DNA of 50,159 nt from Flammeovirga aprica JL-4 (GTDB lineage: Bacteria > Bacteroidota > Bacteroidia > Cytophagales > Flammeovirgaceae). Where the stretch lies: assembly GCF_012844305.1 (NCBI RefSeq), contig NZ_JABANE010000065.1, positions 1-50,159 of the forward strand, in the 5' to 3' direction. Position 1 is the first letter of the stretch. Every line of letters starts with the position of its first letter. The position numbers and the translations under genes were made by a program. Of the stretch, positions 8,938 through 16,527 are shown one piece after another. The notes beneath the pieces were generated by a model. It did not search any database, had not been told where the DNA came from, and saw only the letters and a list, made by a program, of their open reading frames with translations.

Positions 8938-9751
8938 AATATCCGTTTCCATTAATGTAAGGGTCTTCTGCTGTAATGTGATAATGATAGATACCGTCAG
9001 GGTAATCTTCAGTGGCGTGAGAGTGACCATGATAATCATCTAAATCATCATTCGTAACCGCTACTCCATTTTCTTTCGGACCATATACAGGAAAACCATC
9101 TAATAAAAACCCAACTAATCCATCTGTACCTATAGAATCCTGACTTGTCAGGTGCACAGGTTCTAAGTGATAGTGGTACTCTCCTGATTTCTGAGGATGT
9201 CCATTGTACTGATCGAAACTGAAAATTTCATCCGTAAGTGGTTGATTATTTGGACCTGCATATTGGTTATAAAAAGAAACCCCATTTAAAGCAATTCCCA
9301 TTGTGCCTAAAGATGTTGCTTGGTGATTCGTTGCTTTTTCTGGATTTAAAGGAATTCTTACTTTACGATCAAATGAAGCTATTCTATTAGGGTTGAGATG
9401 AAAATCTTTATCATCATAAGCCTCATAACGACTGCTCCATTGTGTGTCTTGATAATATGGGCTACCATGATCTGGCGTGCCGTCTACTTCTATCACTACA
9501 AAATCACCGTCAACATAAATGTCCGTTGCTGCATATATTTTTTGATAGACAGATAAGTCTACCGTGTTATCATCGTCTGAATTATCATCATTGGAGTCAT
9601 CATCATTTGAAGTATCGTCGTCATTAGTGTCATCGTCATTCGCGATAGGATCTTGATCTTGAGGCGTTACGTTCGAATCGTCTTCATTACTAGTAGAACA
9701 ATTCATCAAAAAAATACATAAAAGTAAAGTAACGAAATAAGTCTTTTTCAT
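8909..9751 (-). CDS. YHYH-domain lipoprotein
   Basis: A 280-residue predicted lipoprotein: signal 'LLLCIFLMNCS' with Cys18, then a strikingly acidic Asp/Asn/Ser linker (about residues 24-62), then the YHYH domain. The naming motif occurs as 'GEYHYHLEP' (about 190-198) and again as 'IYHYHIT' near residue 255, with 'LDDYHGHSH' between, giving many histidines. The histidine-rich domain may bind metal; that is an inference, as no biochemical role is established to my knowledge. It is the first gene of a trio with a MORN-repeat lipoprotein and a copper chaperone of the SCO family, which supports a metal link. The 213 bp upstream show no gene or clear operator. Confidence 0.8.
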   Translation of the reverse strand: MKKTYFVTLLLCIFLMNCSTSNEDDSNVTPQDQDPIANDDDTNDDDTSNDDDSNDDNSDDDNTVDLSVYQKIYAATDIYVDGDFVVIEVDGTPDHGSPYYQDTQWSSRYEAYDDKDFHLNPNRIASFDRKVRIPLNPEKATNHQATSLGTMGIALNGVSFYNQYAGPNNQPLTDEIFSFDQYNGHPQKSGEYHYHLEPVHLTSQDSIGTDGLVGFLLDGFPVYGPKENGVAVTNDDLDDYHGHSHATEDYPDGIYHYHITAEDPYINGNGYYGTPGTSTN

Positions 9752-9964
9752 AGTGTGTAGGTGTAATGGTTATTTTCAATCAATATCTATCCATTAAAGG
9801 GAGCTACATTGTTTTTGTACTCAATACATCTGGATTTTTAAAAAAAATATTCTAAGGATTGATATATTAAGTTAAGAAAACATCTCCCTAACTTCAAAAT
9901 ATTCCTATTACTATAACCATACACACACCTATAATTCGCACTAACTTCACTAAAATACAATTAT

Positions 9965-10810
9965 TTATGATTTTGAGAGCCTATACTGCGAAGGTGACAC
10001 TCCTTCTTTCTTTTTAAAAATTCTTGTAAAATACAATGGATCGTTATATCCTATATCATAAGCTATTTCATTGATAGGTAACGAAGTGGATTGCAATAGT
10101 TCCTTGGCTTTTTTAATTCTCTGTCCAGAAAGATATTTAGAAGGTGTCTCTTCATATATTTTTTGAAATTCTCTTTTAAAAGATGATAAACTCAGATGAC
10201 ATAATTTGGCTAACTCTTCTAATGACAAGTTGGAAAAAGTATGTAATTCTATGACCTTTTTAAGTTGAGAAACCCTCGGAGAATACAAGTCATTGATTAA
10301 TTCCAACACCGATGAAACATTATTGGTTTGAATCAACAGCAATACTAATTCCTTGATTTTCAATTCCAACAAATCTTCATTGACCAAAGACGGGTTATCA
10401 AAGTAGAATTCTAAAGAATCAATAAAACGAGCAATGATTGCCTCATCCTCTACAATTCTTGTTTTGGGATTCGTCATCTGTTTCTCAATCAGTTTTGGAA
10501 GCTCATTGATATACAGTTTTTTCAGCAATTCAGGAAAAAGATGAACTGCTATCACCTCCACACTTTCTTTATCCTTTTGGTTATGCAAAAACTCTAAAAA
10601 GTAAGTATCACACCTTAATAAAATTGCTTCTTTTTTCTTTACTTCCACATTGTCTTGAGGAGAACGTAGTTTTATATGAGCATCTTTCATATACAAAAAG
10701 CATCCTTCATTCTGAAAAATTCTCTCTTTTGTATAAGGCACTTTAAAAGTATTTTTCTCGATCAGAGGCCTTCCTTGATAATTAAAGCTAATGGATTCTT
10801 GCATTTTCAT
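9965..10810 (-). CDS. AraC-family transcriptional regulator
   Basis: A 281-residue regulator with an N-terminal cupin-like sensing half ('FLYMKDAHIKLRS...EAILLRCDTYF') and a C-terminal AraC double helix-turn-helix (about 183-281). The first HTH lies around 'LSLEELAKLCHLSLSSFKREF' and the second around 'INEIAYDIGYNDPLYFTRIF'; the 'GxSPSQYR' end is canonical. Start at 10810; a second Met two codons later is equally possible. It is separated by a terminator from the upstream AhpD-like/DoxX pair on the same strand and may regulate it. The effector is unknown. Confidence 0.88.
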   Translation of the reverse strand: MKMQESISFNYQGRPLIEKNTFKVPYTKERIFQNEGCFLYMKDAHIKLRSPQDNVEVKKKEAILLRCDTYFLEFLHNQKDKESVEVIAVHLFPELLKKLYINELPKLIEKQMTNPKTRIVEDEAIIARFIDSLEFYFDNPSLVNEDLLELKIKELVLLLIQTNNVSSVLELINDLYSPRVSQLKKVIELHTFSNLSLEELAKLCHLSLSSFKREFQKIYEETPSKYLSGQRIKKAKELLQSTSLPINEIAYDIGYNDPLYFTRIFKKKEGVSPSQYRLSKS

Positions 10811-10820
10811 AGAGTGAAGA

Positions 10821-10856
10821 TATAAAAAAAGAGGTGATCAATAAACCACCTCTTTT
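10821..10856 (-). terminator. Terminator of the DoxX/AhpD-like pair
   Basis: AAAAGAGGTG (10827-10836) pairs with CACCTCTTTT (10847-10856) around a 10-nt loop. On the minus strand the stem continues into a run of T residues. It lies just after the AhpD-like gene and just before the AraC gene, so the regulator probably has its own promoter. Confidence 0.75.
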
Positions 10857-10863
10857 ATAAAAT

Positions 10864-11427
10864 TTAAACTGCTAAGCTTTTCTTTTCCCATGCAAAAGGT
10901 TGAAAAGCATTATCTAGTGGTGTTTTAGCCACATGATTCGTATAATTACTAATGGTCTTCTGCGCCAGTCCTAGTATAATTTCTAATACATTCGTTTGTG
11001 AATACCCTGCCTTAAAAAACGCCTCTAATTGCTCTTCATTTACGAAACCTCTTTCACGAACCAAGGCTACTGTAAATGTTCTCAATGCTTCCAATTTTTC
11101 ATTGGGCAAAGGCGTTTCATTTCTCAATGCCTCTGTGATTTCAGGAGCAATACTCATAGCGTTAGCAATAGCGGTGTGAGCGGGAACACAGTAGTGGCAT
11201 TCATTCTCTACATTGATGGTTTGCCATACAACTGTCAGTTCATCATTATTGAAAGACGTGCTTGCAAATGCCTCATGTAAATAATCATAAGCTTTCGCTA
11301 ATTGAGGAGAATCAGCCAATGTACCAATTAAGTTCGGTACAAAACCAAATGCTTTTTTCTTTCCTTCTAATAATTCTTTGCTTTCTTGAGGAGCTGTTTC
11401 TGAATTGTGGATTTTAAAATTTGCCAT
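10864..11427 (-). CDS. Carboxymuconolactone decarboxylase/AhpD-like protein
   Basis: A 187-residue all-helical protein of the AhpD-like fold. The redox motif is Cys77-His-Tyr-Cys80 with His84 ('ECHYCVPAHT'), the CxxC-x3-H arrangement of alkylhydroperoxidase-type members rather than true decarboxylases. It probably reduces peroxides or acts as a disulfide carrier in the cytoplasm. The gene follows the DoxX-like gene at a distance of 75 bp on the same strand and precedes the AraC regulator. That gap contains a perfect palindrome TGAAGGCCTTCA (11471-11482), which could be an operator. Family assignment is firm; the substrate is unknown. Confidence 0.85.
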   Translation of the reverse strand: MANFKIHNSETAPQESKELLEGKKKAFGFVPNLIGTLADSPQLAKAYDYLHEAFASTSFNNDELTVVWQTINVENECHYCVPAHTAIANAMSIAPEITEALRNETPLPNEKLEALRTFTVALVRERGFVNEEQLEAFFKAGYSQTNVLEIILGLAQKTISNYTNHVAKTPLDNAFQPFAWEKKSLAV

Positions 11428-11502
11428 GATCTAATAAAATTTAGGGTGTTAGATTCCTAGACCTACTTCATGAAGGCCTTCAGAATGAAATTGATTAATG
11501 AA

Positions 11503-11925
11503 TTAAAATAATGTGATCTTTCGGTTATGGACTGATAGATTCAGTGTTGAAGCCAGGATTAATAAAACAGCCAATACAGGCGGTCTACTTTCAAAAGGCA
11601 ACACTTCTACGGGCACATTGGGATCAGAGTGCACAAATAAGGCTACAATCATAATAGGAAGCACCATAATGCTCATACCATAAAAAAGCTTATCTGCCAA
11701 TTCGGGTTTTATTTTATTGTAAAAGAAGAGTAATAGAAGAGCAATTGCCCCCACTATAATTTCACTACTTTGACCTATGAAGAAGGATAACTTTGGAAAT
11801 GGCAATCCTACTGTTTCAATCTGCGTAGCAAAATTATAAGAAAACTGATCTGTAAACTTCACTAAGCCCGGCATAAATAAAAATAAGGCTATAAATGCGG
11901 TCGATATTTTTTCTGAAACTTTCAT
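11503..11925 (-). CDS. DoxX-like inner-membrane protein
   Basis: A 140-residue protein with four hydrophobic segments (about 8-25, 47-68, 80-98, 112-130). The layout, and signatures such as 'FLFMPGLVKF' in the first segment and 'SEIIVGAIALL' in the second, match the DoxX/DoxD-like family, small quinone- or redox-linked membrane proteins. It is the first gene of a pair with the AhpD-like peroxidase protein, which supports a redox or detoxification role, possibly under the AraC regulator downstream. An inverted repeat ATGATA-N4-TATCAT (11951-11966) lies 26 bp before its start and could be an operator. Confidence 0.7.
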   Translation of the reverse strand: MKVSEKISTAFIALFLFMPGLVKFTDQFSYNFATQIETVGLPFPKLSFFIGQSSEIIVGAIALLLLFFYNKIKPELADKLFYGMSIMVLPIMIVALFVHSDPNVPVEVLPFESRPPVLAVLLILASTLNLSVHNRKITLF

Positions 11926-11964
11926 CTTCTTTTCTTTTTTGTTTTTTCTTATGATACAAATATC

Positions 11965-12042
11965 ATGGATAGAACTTTTAAGAAAATGGACAAAACGTTC
12001 AAGGATATGGACTTTTCAGAAATGGATAAAAAGCAAGAGTAA
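11965..12042 (+). CDS. Possible 25-residue micro-protein with MD-repeats
   Basis: A short open frame starting at ATG 11965 and ending at TAA 12042. Its peptide is internally repetitive: MDRTFKK, MDKTFKD, MDFSE, MDKKQE, i.e. two clear heptads and two shortened ones, giving a charged amphipathic helix. Evidence for it being real: the repeat is preserved at the protein level with different codons, and a small terminator-like hairpin follows at 12087-12105 on the same strand. Evidence against: its size, no visible ribosome site, and no clear promoter in the 39 bp between it and the divergent DoxX gene. It sits in the 367-bp gap 11926-12292, which otherwise shows only A+T-rich DNA. Confidence 0.3.
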   Translation: MDRTFKKMDKTFKDMDFSEMDKKQE

Positions 12043-12086
12043 AGATTCAATTTGATAGCTAATCACCCTCTACACCAAACTCATAT

Positions 12087-12105
12087 TCCTCTTTTGAGGA
12101 TTTTT
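12087..12105 (+). terminator. Small terminator-like hairpin after the micro-ORF
   Basis: TCCTC (12087-12091), loop TTTT, GAGGA (12096-12100), then five T residues. The stem is only 5 bp, so it is weak, but its place 45 bp after the micro-ORF stop fits a short plus-strand transcript. Confidence 0.35.
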
Positions 12106-12292
12106 GAAAAATTTCATATATGATAAATTATATTGCTGTACCTTTGAAAAGATGTGACTGTAACTATATATTTCTTCTTTAGCAAACTATTTTAGGTTAG
12201 ACTGCTTTTTCAATATTAAATTCCAAACCCTGCCTAAAGCAAATTATATACTGTTATAGTCTTTTTAAAACTTTTCAAACTATTAATATATC

Positions 12293-12886
12293 ATGAAGAA
12301 ATTTATTAGCATAATACTAGTAACACTTTTATCAGGTCTCAATTTTCTATTCGCTCAAGAAAAAAATCAAATAATTCTGGAAGGCAGTTTGGGTTATACA
12401 TCTAATAATTCCTTTTTCCATAACTCCATGGATAGAGAACGAACATCTACTTTAAGCTTCTCACATTCGGCAGGTATAATGTTGGGTAATCGAGTAGCTT
12501 TAGGAGCGTTTTTAGGATATCAAGTATATTCAAATGAAGACGATCGATATCGTAAATACGCTTACAGAACTCATACTTTAGATTATGGTATTTATACTAG
12601 AATTCATGTCAAATTAATGGAAAAGTTGACATTGTATATTCAACCTTATTTTAGTAAATCGGAAATAAATGATAATATAAGAGGTGAATATTATGAACTA
12701 AATATAGGAACAAGTACTGGTCTCTTATTTTTCTTCACTCCTAAGTTTAGTTTAAACCTTCATCTAAATGACTTAAGGTTTAATTATGCAAGTGAGGGTA
12801 AATACTTTGACGAAGAGCACTATCAAGATTTCACTATTGAAACAGCCTTAAATTCACCTAAGATAGGTGTATCTTTTTACTTGTAG
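12293..12886 (+). CDS. Exported outer-membrane beta-barrel-like protein
   Basis: A 197-residue protein with a signal peptide (residues 1-21, ending LNFLFA-Q) and a mature part built of alternating beta strands ('IILEGSLGYTS', 'GAFLGYQVYS', 'TLDYGIYTRIHVKL', 'KLTLYIQPYF', 'IGVSFYL'). This is the pattern of small 8-10-strand outer-membrane barrels of Bacteroidota. There is no recognisable catalytic motif. It is a single gene ending at a strong shared terminator, convergent with lpdA. Function unknown. Confidence 0.7.
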   Translation: MKKFISIILVTLLSGLNFLFAQEKNQIILEGSLGYTSNNSFFHNSMDRERTSTLSFSHSAGIMLGNRVALGAFLGYQVYSNEDDRYRKYAYRTHTLDYGIYTRIHVKLMEKLTLYIQPYFSKSEINDNIRGEYYELNIGTSTGLLFFFTPKFSLNLHLNDLRFNYASEGKYFDEEHYQDFTIETALNSPKIGVSFYL

Positions 12887-12900
12887 AAAAAGTAACCACC

Positions 12901-12939
12901 AAAAAAAGCCATCAAGACCTAAATCCTGATGGCTTTTTT
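12901..12939. terminator. Bidirectional terminator between the barrel gene and lpdA
   Basis: AAAAAAAGCCATCA (12901-12914) pairs with TGATGGCTTTTTT (12927-12939) around a 12-nt loop. U tracts are available on both strands, as expected between convergent genes. Confidence 0.88.
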
Positions 12940-12961
12940 GATGAACAACTGTGAGTTGTTA

Positions 12962-14356
12962 TTACATATTCAATGCTCTGTCACCTGTAGCAGCTAAACA
13001 AGCTTCTTTGATTGCTTCAGAATACGTTGGGTGAGCATGAGACATTCTTGAGATGTCTTCCGCTGACGCTCTGTATTCCATAGCTACTACACCTTCAGAA
13101 ATCATATCTGCCGCTCTTGGGCCGATAATGTGCATTCCTAAGATTTCGTCTGTTTCTTTATCCGCTAAAACTTTCACCAAACCATCAATATCCATAGAAG
13201 CTCTTGCTCTACCTGATGCTCTGAATGGGAATGAACCTGCTTTGTAAGCACGCTTCGATTCTTTCAACTCCTGCTCAGTATAACCTACTGAAGCCACTTC
13301 TGGCCAAGTGTAAACCACACCAGGAATTAATTTATAGTTGATATGAGGCTTTTCACCATTAATGTGCTCCGCAACATAAACACCTTCTTCTTCTGCTTTG
13401 TGTGCTAACATTGCTCCTTTCACAACGTCACCGATAGCGTAGATACCTTCTACAGAAGTTTGTAAGTGCTCGTTGACATCAATTCTACCACGATCATCCA
13501 TTTTACCACCGATTTCTTCGAAATTCAATTTATCAGTGTAAGGACGACGACCGATAGAAACTAGGCAGTAATCACCTTTGATCTCAATCTCTTTACCTTT
13601 TTTGTCTGTTGCTTTAACTACAACTTCTTCTCCTTCAACTTTTACAGACTCAACTTTAGTCTTCAAGTTGAATTTGAAACCTTCTTTCTTCAATACCTTT
13701 TGCATTTCTTTCCCTAAAGAAACGTCCATTGTAGGGATTAAAGAATCAGCATATTCTACTACTGTTACTTCAGCACCTAAACGTGCATAAACTGAACCTA
13801 ATTCCAATCCGATTACACCACCACCAATTACGATAAGGTGCTTAGGAATTTCTTCTAGTTTTAAAGCCTCAGTTGAAGTGATTACTCTTTTCTTATCAAA
13901 CTCAATAAAAGGAAGCATTGTAGGCTTAGAACCTGTTGCAATAATTGTTTTTTGAGTGTTGATTACTTTTGACTCTTCACCGTCAATTTTGATTGTATTT
14001 TTATCTACAAATGAACCAAAACCTTCGTAAACGTCAATTTTATTTTTCTTCATCAAGAAAGCGATACCGTCCGTAGTTTGTTTTACTACTTCACCCTTTC
14101 TTGCGATCATTTTACCAAAGTCAATTTTTGGCTTTTCTACTTCTAAACCGTGATCAGCAAAACGGTGAACCGCCTGATGATACAATTCTGAAGAGTCTAA
14201 CAATGCTTTTGAAGGAATACATCCAACATTCAAACATGTTCCACCAAGAGTAGAGTATTTTTCAATTAATGCTACTTTCATTCCTAATTGAGCAGCACGG
14301 ATGGCAGCAATATAACCGCCGGGACCTGAACCGATCACTGTTAAATCATATGTCAT
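12962..14356 (-). CDS. lpdA: Dihydrolipoyl dehydrogenase (E3)
   Basis: A 464-residue flavoprotein that reoxidises dihydrolipoamide with NAD+ in the 2-oxoglutarate (and probably pyruvate) dehydrogenase complexes. Visible features are the FAD-binding 'GSGPGGYIAAI' at the N-terminus, the redox disulfide Cys41/Cys46 in 'GGTCLNVGCIPSK', the NAD-binding 'VIGGGVIGLELG' in the middle, 'YAIGDV' before the interface domain, and the catalytic His442-Glu447 in 'HAHPTYSEAIKE'. Length is normal. It lies 153 bp downstream of sucB with a hairpin between, so it may be transcribed both with the complex genes and on its own. Confidence 0.97.
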   Translation of the reverse strand: MTYDLTVIGSGPGGYIAAIRAAQLGMKVALIEKYSTLGGTCLNVGCIPSKALLDSSELYHQAVHRFADHGLEVEKPKIDFGKMIARKGEVVKQTTDGIAFLMKKNKIDVYEGFGSFVDKNTIKIDGEESKVINTQKTIIATGSKPTMLPFIEFDKKRVITSTEALKLEEIPKHLIVIGGGVIGLELGSVYARLGAEVTVVEYADSLIPTMDVSLGKEMQKVLKKEGFKFNLKTKVESVKVEGEEVVVKATDKKGKEIEIKGDYCLVSIGRRPYTDKLNFEEIGGKMDDRGRIDVNEHLQTSVEGIYAIGDVVKGAMLAHKAEEEGVYVAEHINGEKPHINYKLIPGVVYTWPEVASVGYTEQELKESKRAYKAGSFPFRASGRARASMDIDGLVKVLADKETDEILGMHIIGPRAADMISEGVVAMEYRASAEDISRMSHAHPTYSEAIKEACLAATGDRALNM

Positions 14357-14384
14357 ATCTGATCCTAAAAAGGTATTTTAAAGA

Positions 14385-14416
14385 AAGGAATGCTAGAAAT
14401 GTTTCCAGCATTCCTT
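14385..14416 (-). terminator. Hairpin between sucB and lpdA (terminator or attenuator)
   Basis: A perfect 10-bp stem AAGGAATGCT/AGCATTCCTT (14385-14394 with 14407-14416), 12-nt loop. On the minus strand it is followed by TCTTTAAAATA, a poor T tract, so partial read-through into lpdA is likely. It would lower lpdA relative to sucA-sucB without fully separating them. Confidence 0.6.
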
Positions 14417-14509
14417 AGTGTTTATTTTAGTAAGTTTGTTTTGTGTAGTTTAATTAAAGTAATTAAATCTACGGTTAGAGCTGTTCCAACAACGCTCAAT
14501 AGCTTAGAT

Positions 14510-16048
14510 CTATACGTCTAATAATAAACGGATTGGATCTTCAAGCAATTCTTTCACACGCTTCAAGAAGCTCACTGATTCACGTCCGTCAATGATTCTG
14601 TGATCATAAGACAAGGCAACGTACATGATCGGTCTGATATGCACCTCACCATTGATTGCTACTGGACGTTCCACAATGTTGTGCATACCTAAGATTGCCG
14701 ACTGTGGAGCATTGATAATTGGAGTTGATAACATTGAACCGAATACACCACCGTTTGTAATTGTGAATGTACCTCCTTCCATTTCTGGAATAGTCAATTT
14801 ATTATCACGAGCTTTTAACGCTAAACGTCTTACCTCTTTCTCGATATCAGCTAGACTTAATGACTCCGCATTTCTGATTACTGGTACTACTAAACCTTTT
14901 GGAGCAGAAACCGCAATAGAAACATCTGCATAGTCATTGTATACTAATTCGTTTCCGTCGATGTAAGCGTTTACTGCTGGCCACTCTTGTAAGGCTACAG
15001 TTACAGCTTTTGTAAAGAATGACATGAAACCTAATCCAATCTCATGCTTGTCTTTGAACATCTCTTTGTATTTCTTACGAAGATCCATTACAGGCTTCAT
15101 GTCTACTTCATTGAAAGTAGTCAACATAGCTGTTTCGTTCTTCACAGAAACCAAACGACGAGAAACTGTTTTACGAAGAGCAGTCATTTTCTCTCTTCTT
15201 TGAGCTCTTTCACCTGGAGCTGCTACTGGAGCCGGAGCTTCAGCCGCTTTCGGTGCAGATTTCTTAGGAGCTGCAGCTGGCTTTTGCGCTTTCTCTGCAT
15301 CTTCCTTCGTGATACGACCATCAACTCCTGTACCTTTTACAGTAGATGGATCAATACCTTTTTCAGCTAAGATCTTCGCTGCCGCTGGAGAAGCGTGACC
15401 TGTAGCATAAGTAGTGTCACCTGAAACTGTTGCAGAAGGAGCTGATGCTGCTGGAGCATCTGCACTTGCAGCGGCCGCCGGAGCACCACCTTCCATTACT
15501 TCGATCTTACAAATTGGAGCACCGATTTCTAAAGTCTCATCTTCTTGAGCGATGATTCTTAAGATACCTGACTCTTCTGCTGTCAATTCAAACGTTGCTT
15601 TATCAGATTCGATCTCGCAAAGAAGATCATCTAATTCTACATAATCACCGTCTTCTTTTGCCCATGAAGCAATTGTAACTTCAGAAATAGATTCACCTAC
15701 TGTAGGTACAACCATTTCCATTACTTCACCAGTTGCTTTTGGACCTTCTGATGACGCTGCCGCTGGAGCTTCTTCTTCAGTCGCTGCTGCTTTTGGAGCA
15801 CCTCCGGCACCTTCTTCGATAGTACATAATAATGCACCAATCTCTAAAGTTGCATCTTCTTCAGCACCATCTGCGATTGTGATTACACCATCTGCTTCCG
15901 CTACTAACTCAAAAGTAGCTTTATCAGATTCTAATTCACAAAGGACATCATCCAATTCAACTGTATCGCCGCTTTCTACTAACCATCTTGCGATAGTTAC
16001 TTCAGTGATCGACTCACCGACAGCTGGAACATTCATTTGTAAGCTCAT
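14510..16048 (-). CDS. sucB: 2-oxoglutarate dehydrogenase E2, dihydrolipoyllysine succinyltransferase, two lipoyl domains
   Basis: A 512-residue E2 subunit that transfers the succinyl group to CoA in the TCA cycle. Domain order: lipoyl domain 1 (about 1-78, lipoyl Lys43 in 'ESDKATFEL'), Ala/Pro/Glu linker, lipoyl domain 2 (about 108-185, Lys150 in the same motif), linker, E1/E3-binding domain (about 216-253, 'ASPAAAKILAEKGID'), second Ala/Pro/Lys linker, catalytic domain to the end with His483 and Asp487 in 'SYDHRIIDG'. Many family members have one lipoyl domain; here there are two, giving longer swinging-arm reach. Its adjacency to sucA supports the succinyl rather than acetyl assignment. 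It follows the GNAT gene by 34 bp. Confidence 0.95.
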   Translation of the reverse strand: MSLQMNVPAVGESITEVTIARWLVESGDTVELDDVLCELESDKATFELVAEADGVITIADGAEEDATLEIGALLCTIEEGAGGAPKAAATEEEAPAAASSEGPKATGEVMEMVVPTVGESISEVTIASWAKEDGDYVELDDLLCEIESDKATFELTAEESGILRIIAQEDETLEIGAPICKIEVMEGGAPAAAASADAPAASAPSATVSGDTTYATGHASPAAAKILAEKGIDPSTVKGTGVDGRITKEDAEKAQKPAAAPKKSAPKAAEAPAPVAAPGERAQRREKMTALRKTVSRRLVSVKNETAMLTTFNEVDMKPVMDLRKKYKEMFKDKHEIGLGFMSFFTKAVTVALQEWPAVNAYIDGNELVYNDYADVSIAVSAPKGLVVPVIRNAESLSLADIEKEVRRLALKARDNKLTIPEMEGGTFTITNGGVFGSMLSTPIINAPQSAILGMHNIVERPVAINGEVHIRPIMYVALSYDHRIIDGRESVSFLKRVKELLEDPIRLLLDV

Positions 16049-16082
16049 AATTTTATATTTTTTGCGATTCCTCGCGAGAGTT

Positions 16083-16517
16083 CTAAACTAGTTTTTTTAT
16101 AAATTTATAATGAGGGATTCCTACCTCCTCAAACTGATCACCCACTACTTCGTAGTTCATTTTTTCATAAAACTCCTTTGCTACTGCTCTTGCATGCAAA
16201 GACATCGTTTCGAAACCGTGATCCATTGAGAAAAACTCACTAAACTGGACCATTAAAGAACCTAAGCCTTTACCTCTCTGATCTTCCCTAACAGATACTT
16301 GTCTCATTTTAATTTCTTCTGGAGAAATCGGTTTTAATACTAGGCAAGCAACAACTTCATCATTATCGTTCATAGCTGCTAAGTGATAGCTATCGAACTC
16401 TTCAGATAATTCCTCCTCTGAAAATTGTAATCCAAGTGGTTTACGTAAAACTTCGTCACGTAATGCTACTGTTAATTTGTGGTCAGCAGAATTAAAAGCT
16501 ACTTCTTTAATAATCAT
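16083..16517 (-). CDS. GNAT-family acetyltransferase inside the sucA-sucB operon
   Basis: A 144-residue GNAT N-acetyltransferase. The acetyl-CoA-binding motif is 'VREDQRGKGLGSLMV' (R/Q-x-x-G-x-G/A type), followed by 'SLHARAVAKEFYEKMNYEVVG', the usual beta-alpha-beta end of the fold. The N-terminal 'LRDEVLRKPLGL' is reminiscent of ElaA-like members. It begins 10 bp after the sucA stop and ends 34 bp before sucB, so it is almost certainly co-transcribed with the 2-oxoglutarate dehydrogenase genes. Acetylation of a complex subunit or of a related metabolite is an inference from context; no substrate can be read from sequence. Confidence 0.88.
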   Translation of the reverse strand: MIIKEVAFNSADHKLTVALRDEVLRKPLGLQFSEEELSEEFDSYHLAAMNDNDEVVACLVLKPISPEEIKMRQVSVREDQRGKGLGSLMVQFSEFFSMDHGFETMSLHARAVAKEFYEKMNYEVVGDQFEEVGIPHYKFIKKLV

Positions 16518-16527
16518 AATTTAATGT

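Noticed and set aside
8938..9039. Longer MORN-lipoprotein frame
   Set aside because: The 34 extra residues lie wholly inside the YHYH gene and would mask the signal peptide.
9601..9660. Repeated GAT/GAC triplets as a possible CRISPR or satellite array
   Set aside because: They encode the acidic linker in frame and lack regular spacers.
11466..11482. Overlapping palindromes CTTCATGAAG and TGAAGGCCTTCA between the DoxX-like and AhpD-like genes
   Set aside because: They could be an operator, but they lie inside a likely two-gene transcript and no second site supports it; kept only as a remark in the AhpD-like entry.
15044..15370. Plus-strand frame opposite sucB giving Ser/Arg/Phe-rich peptide
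   Set aside because: Composition is the expected reverse reading of the Ala/Pro/Lys linker codons of the E2 subunit.
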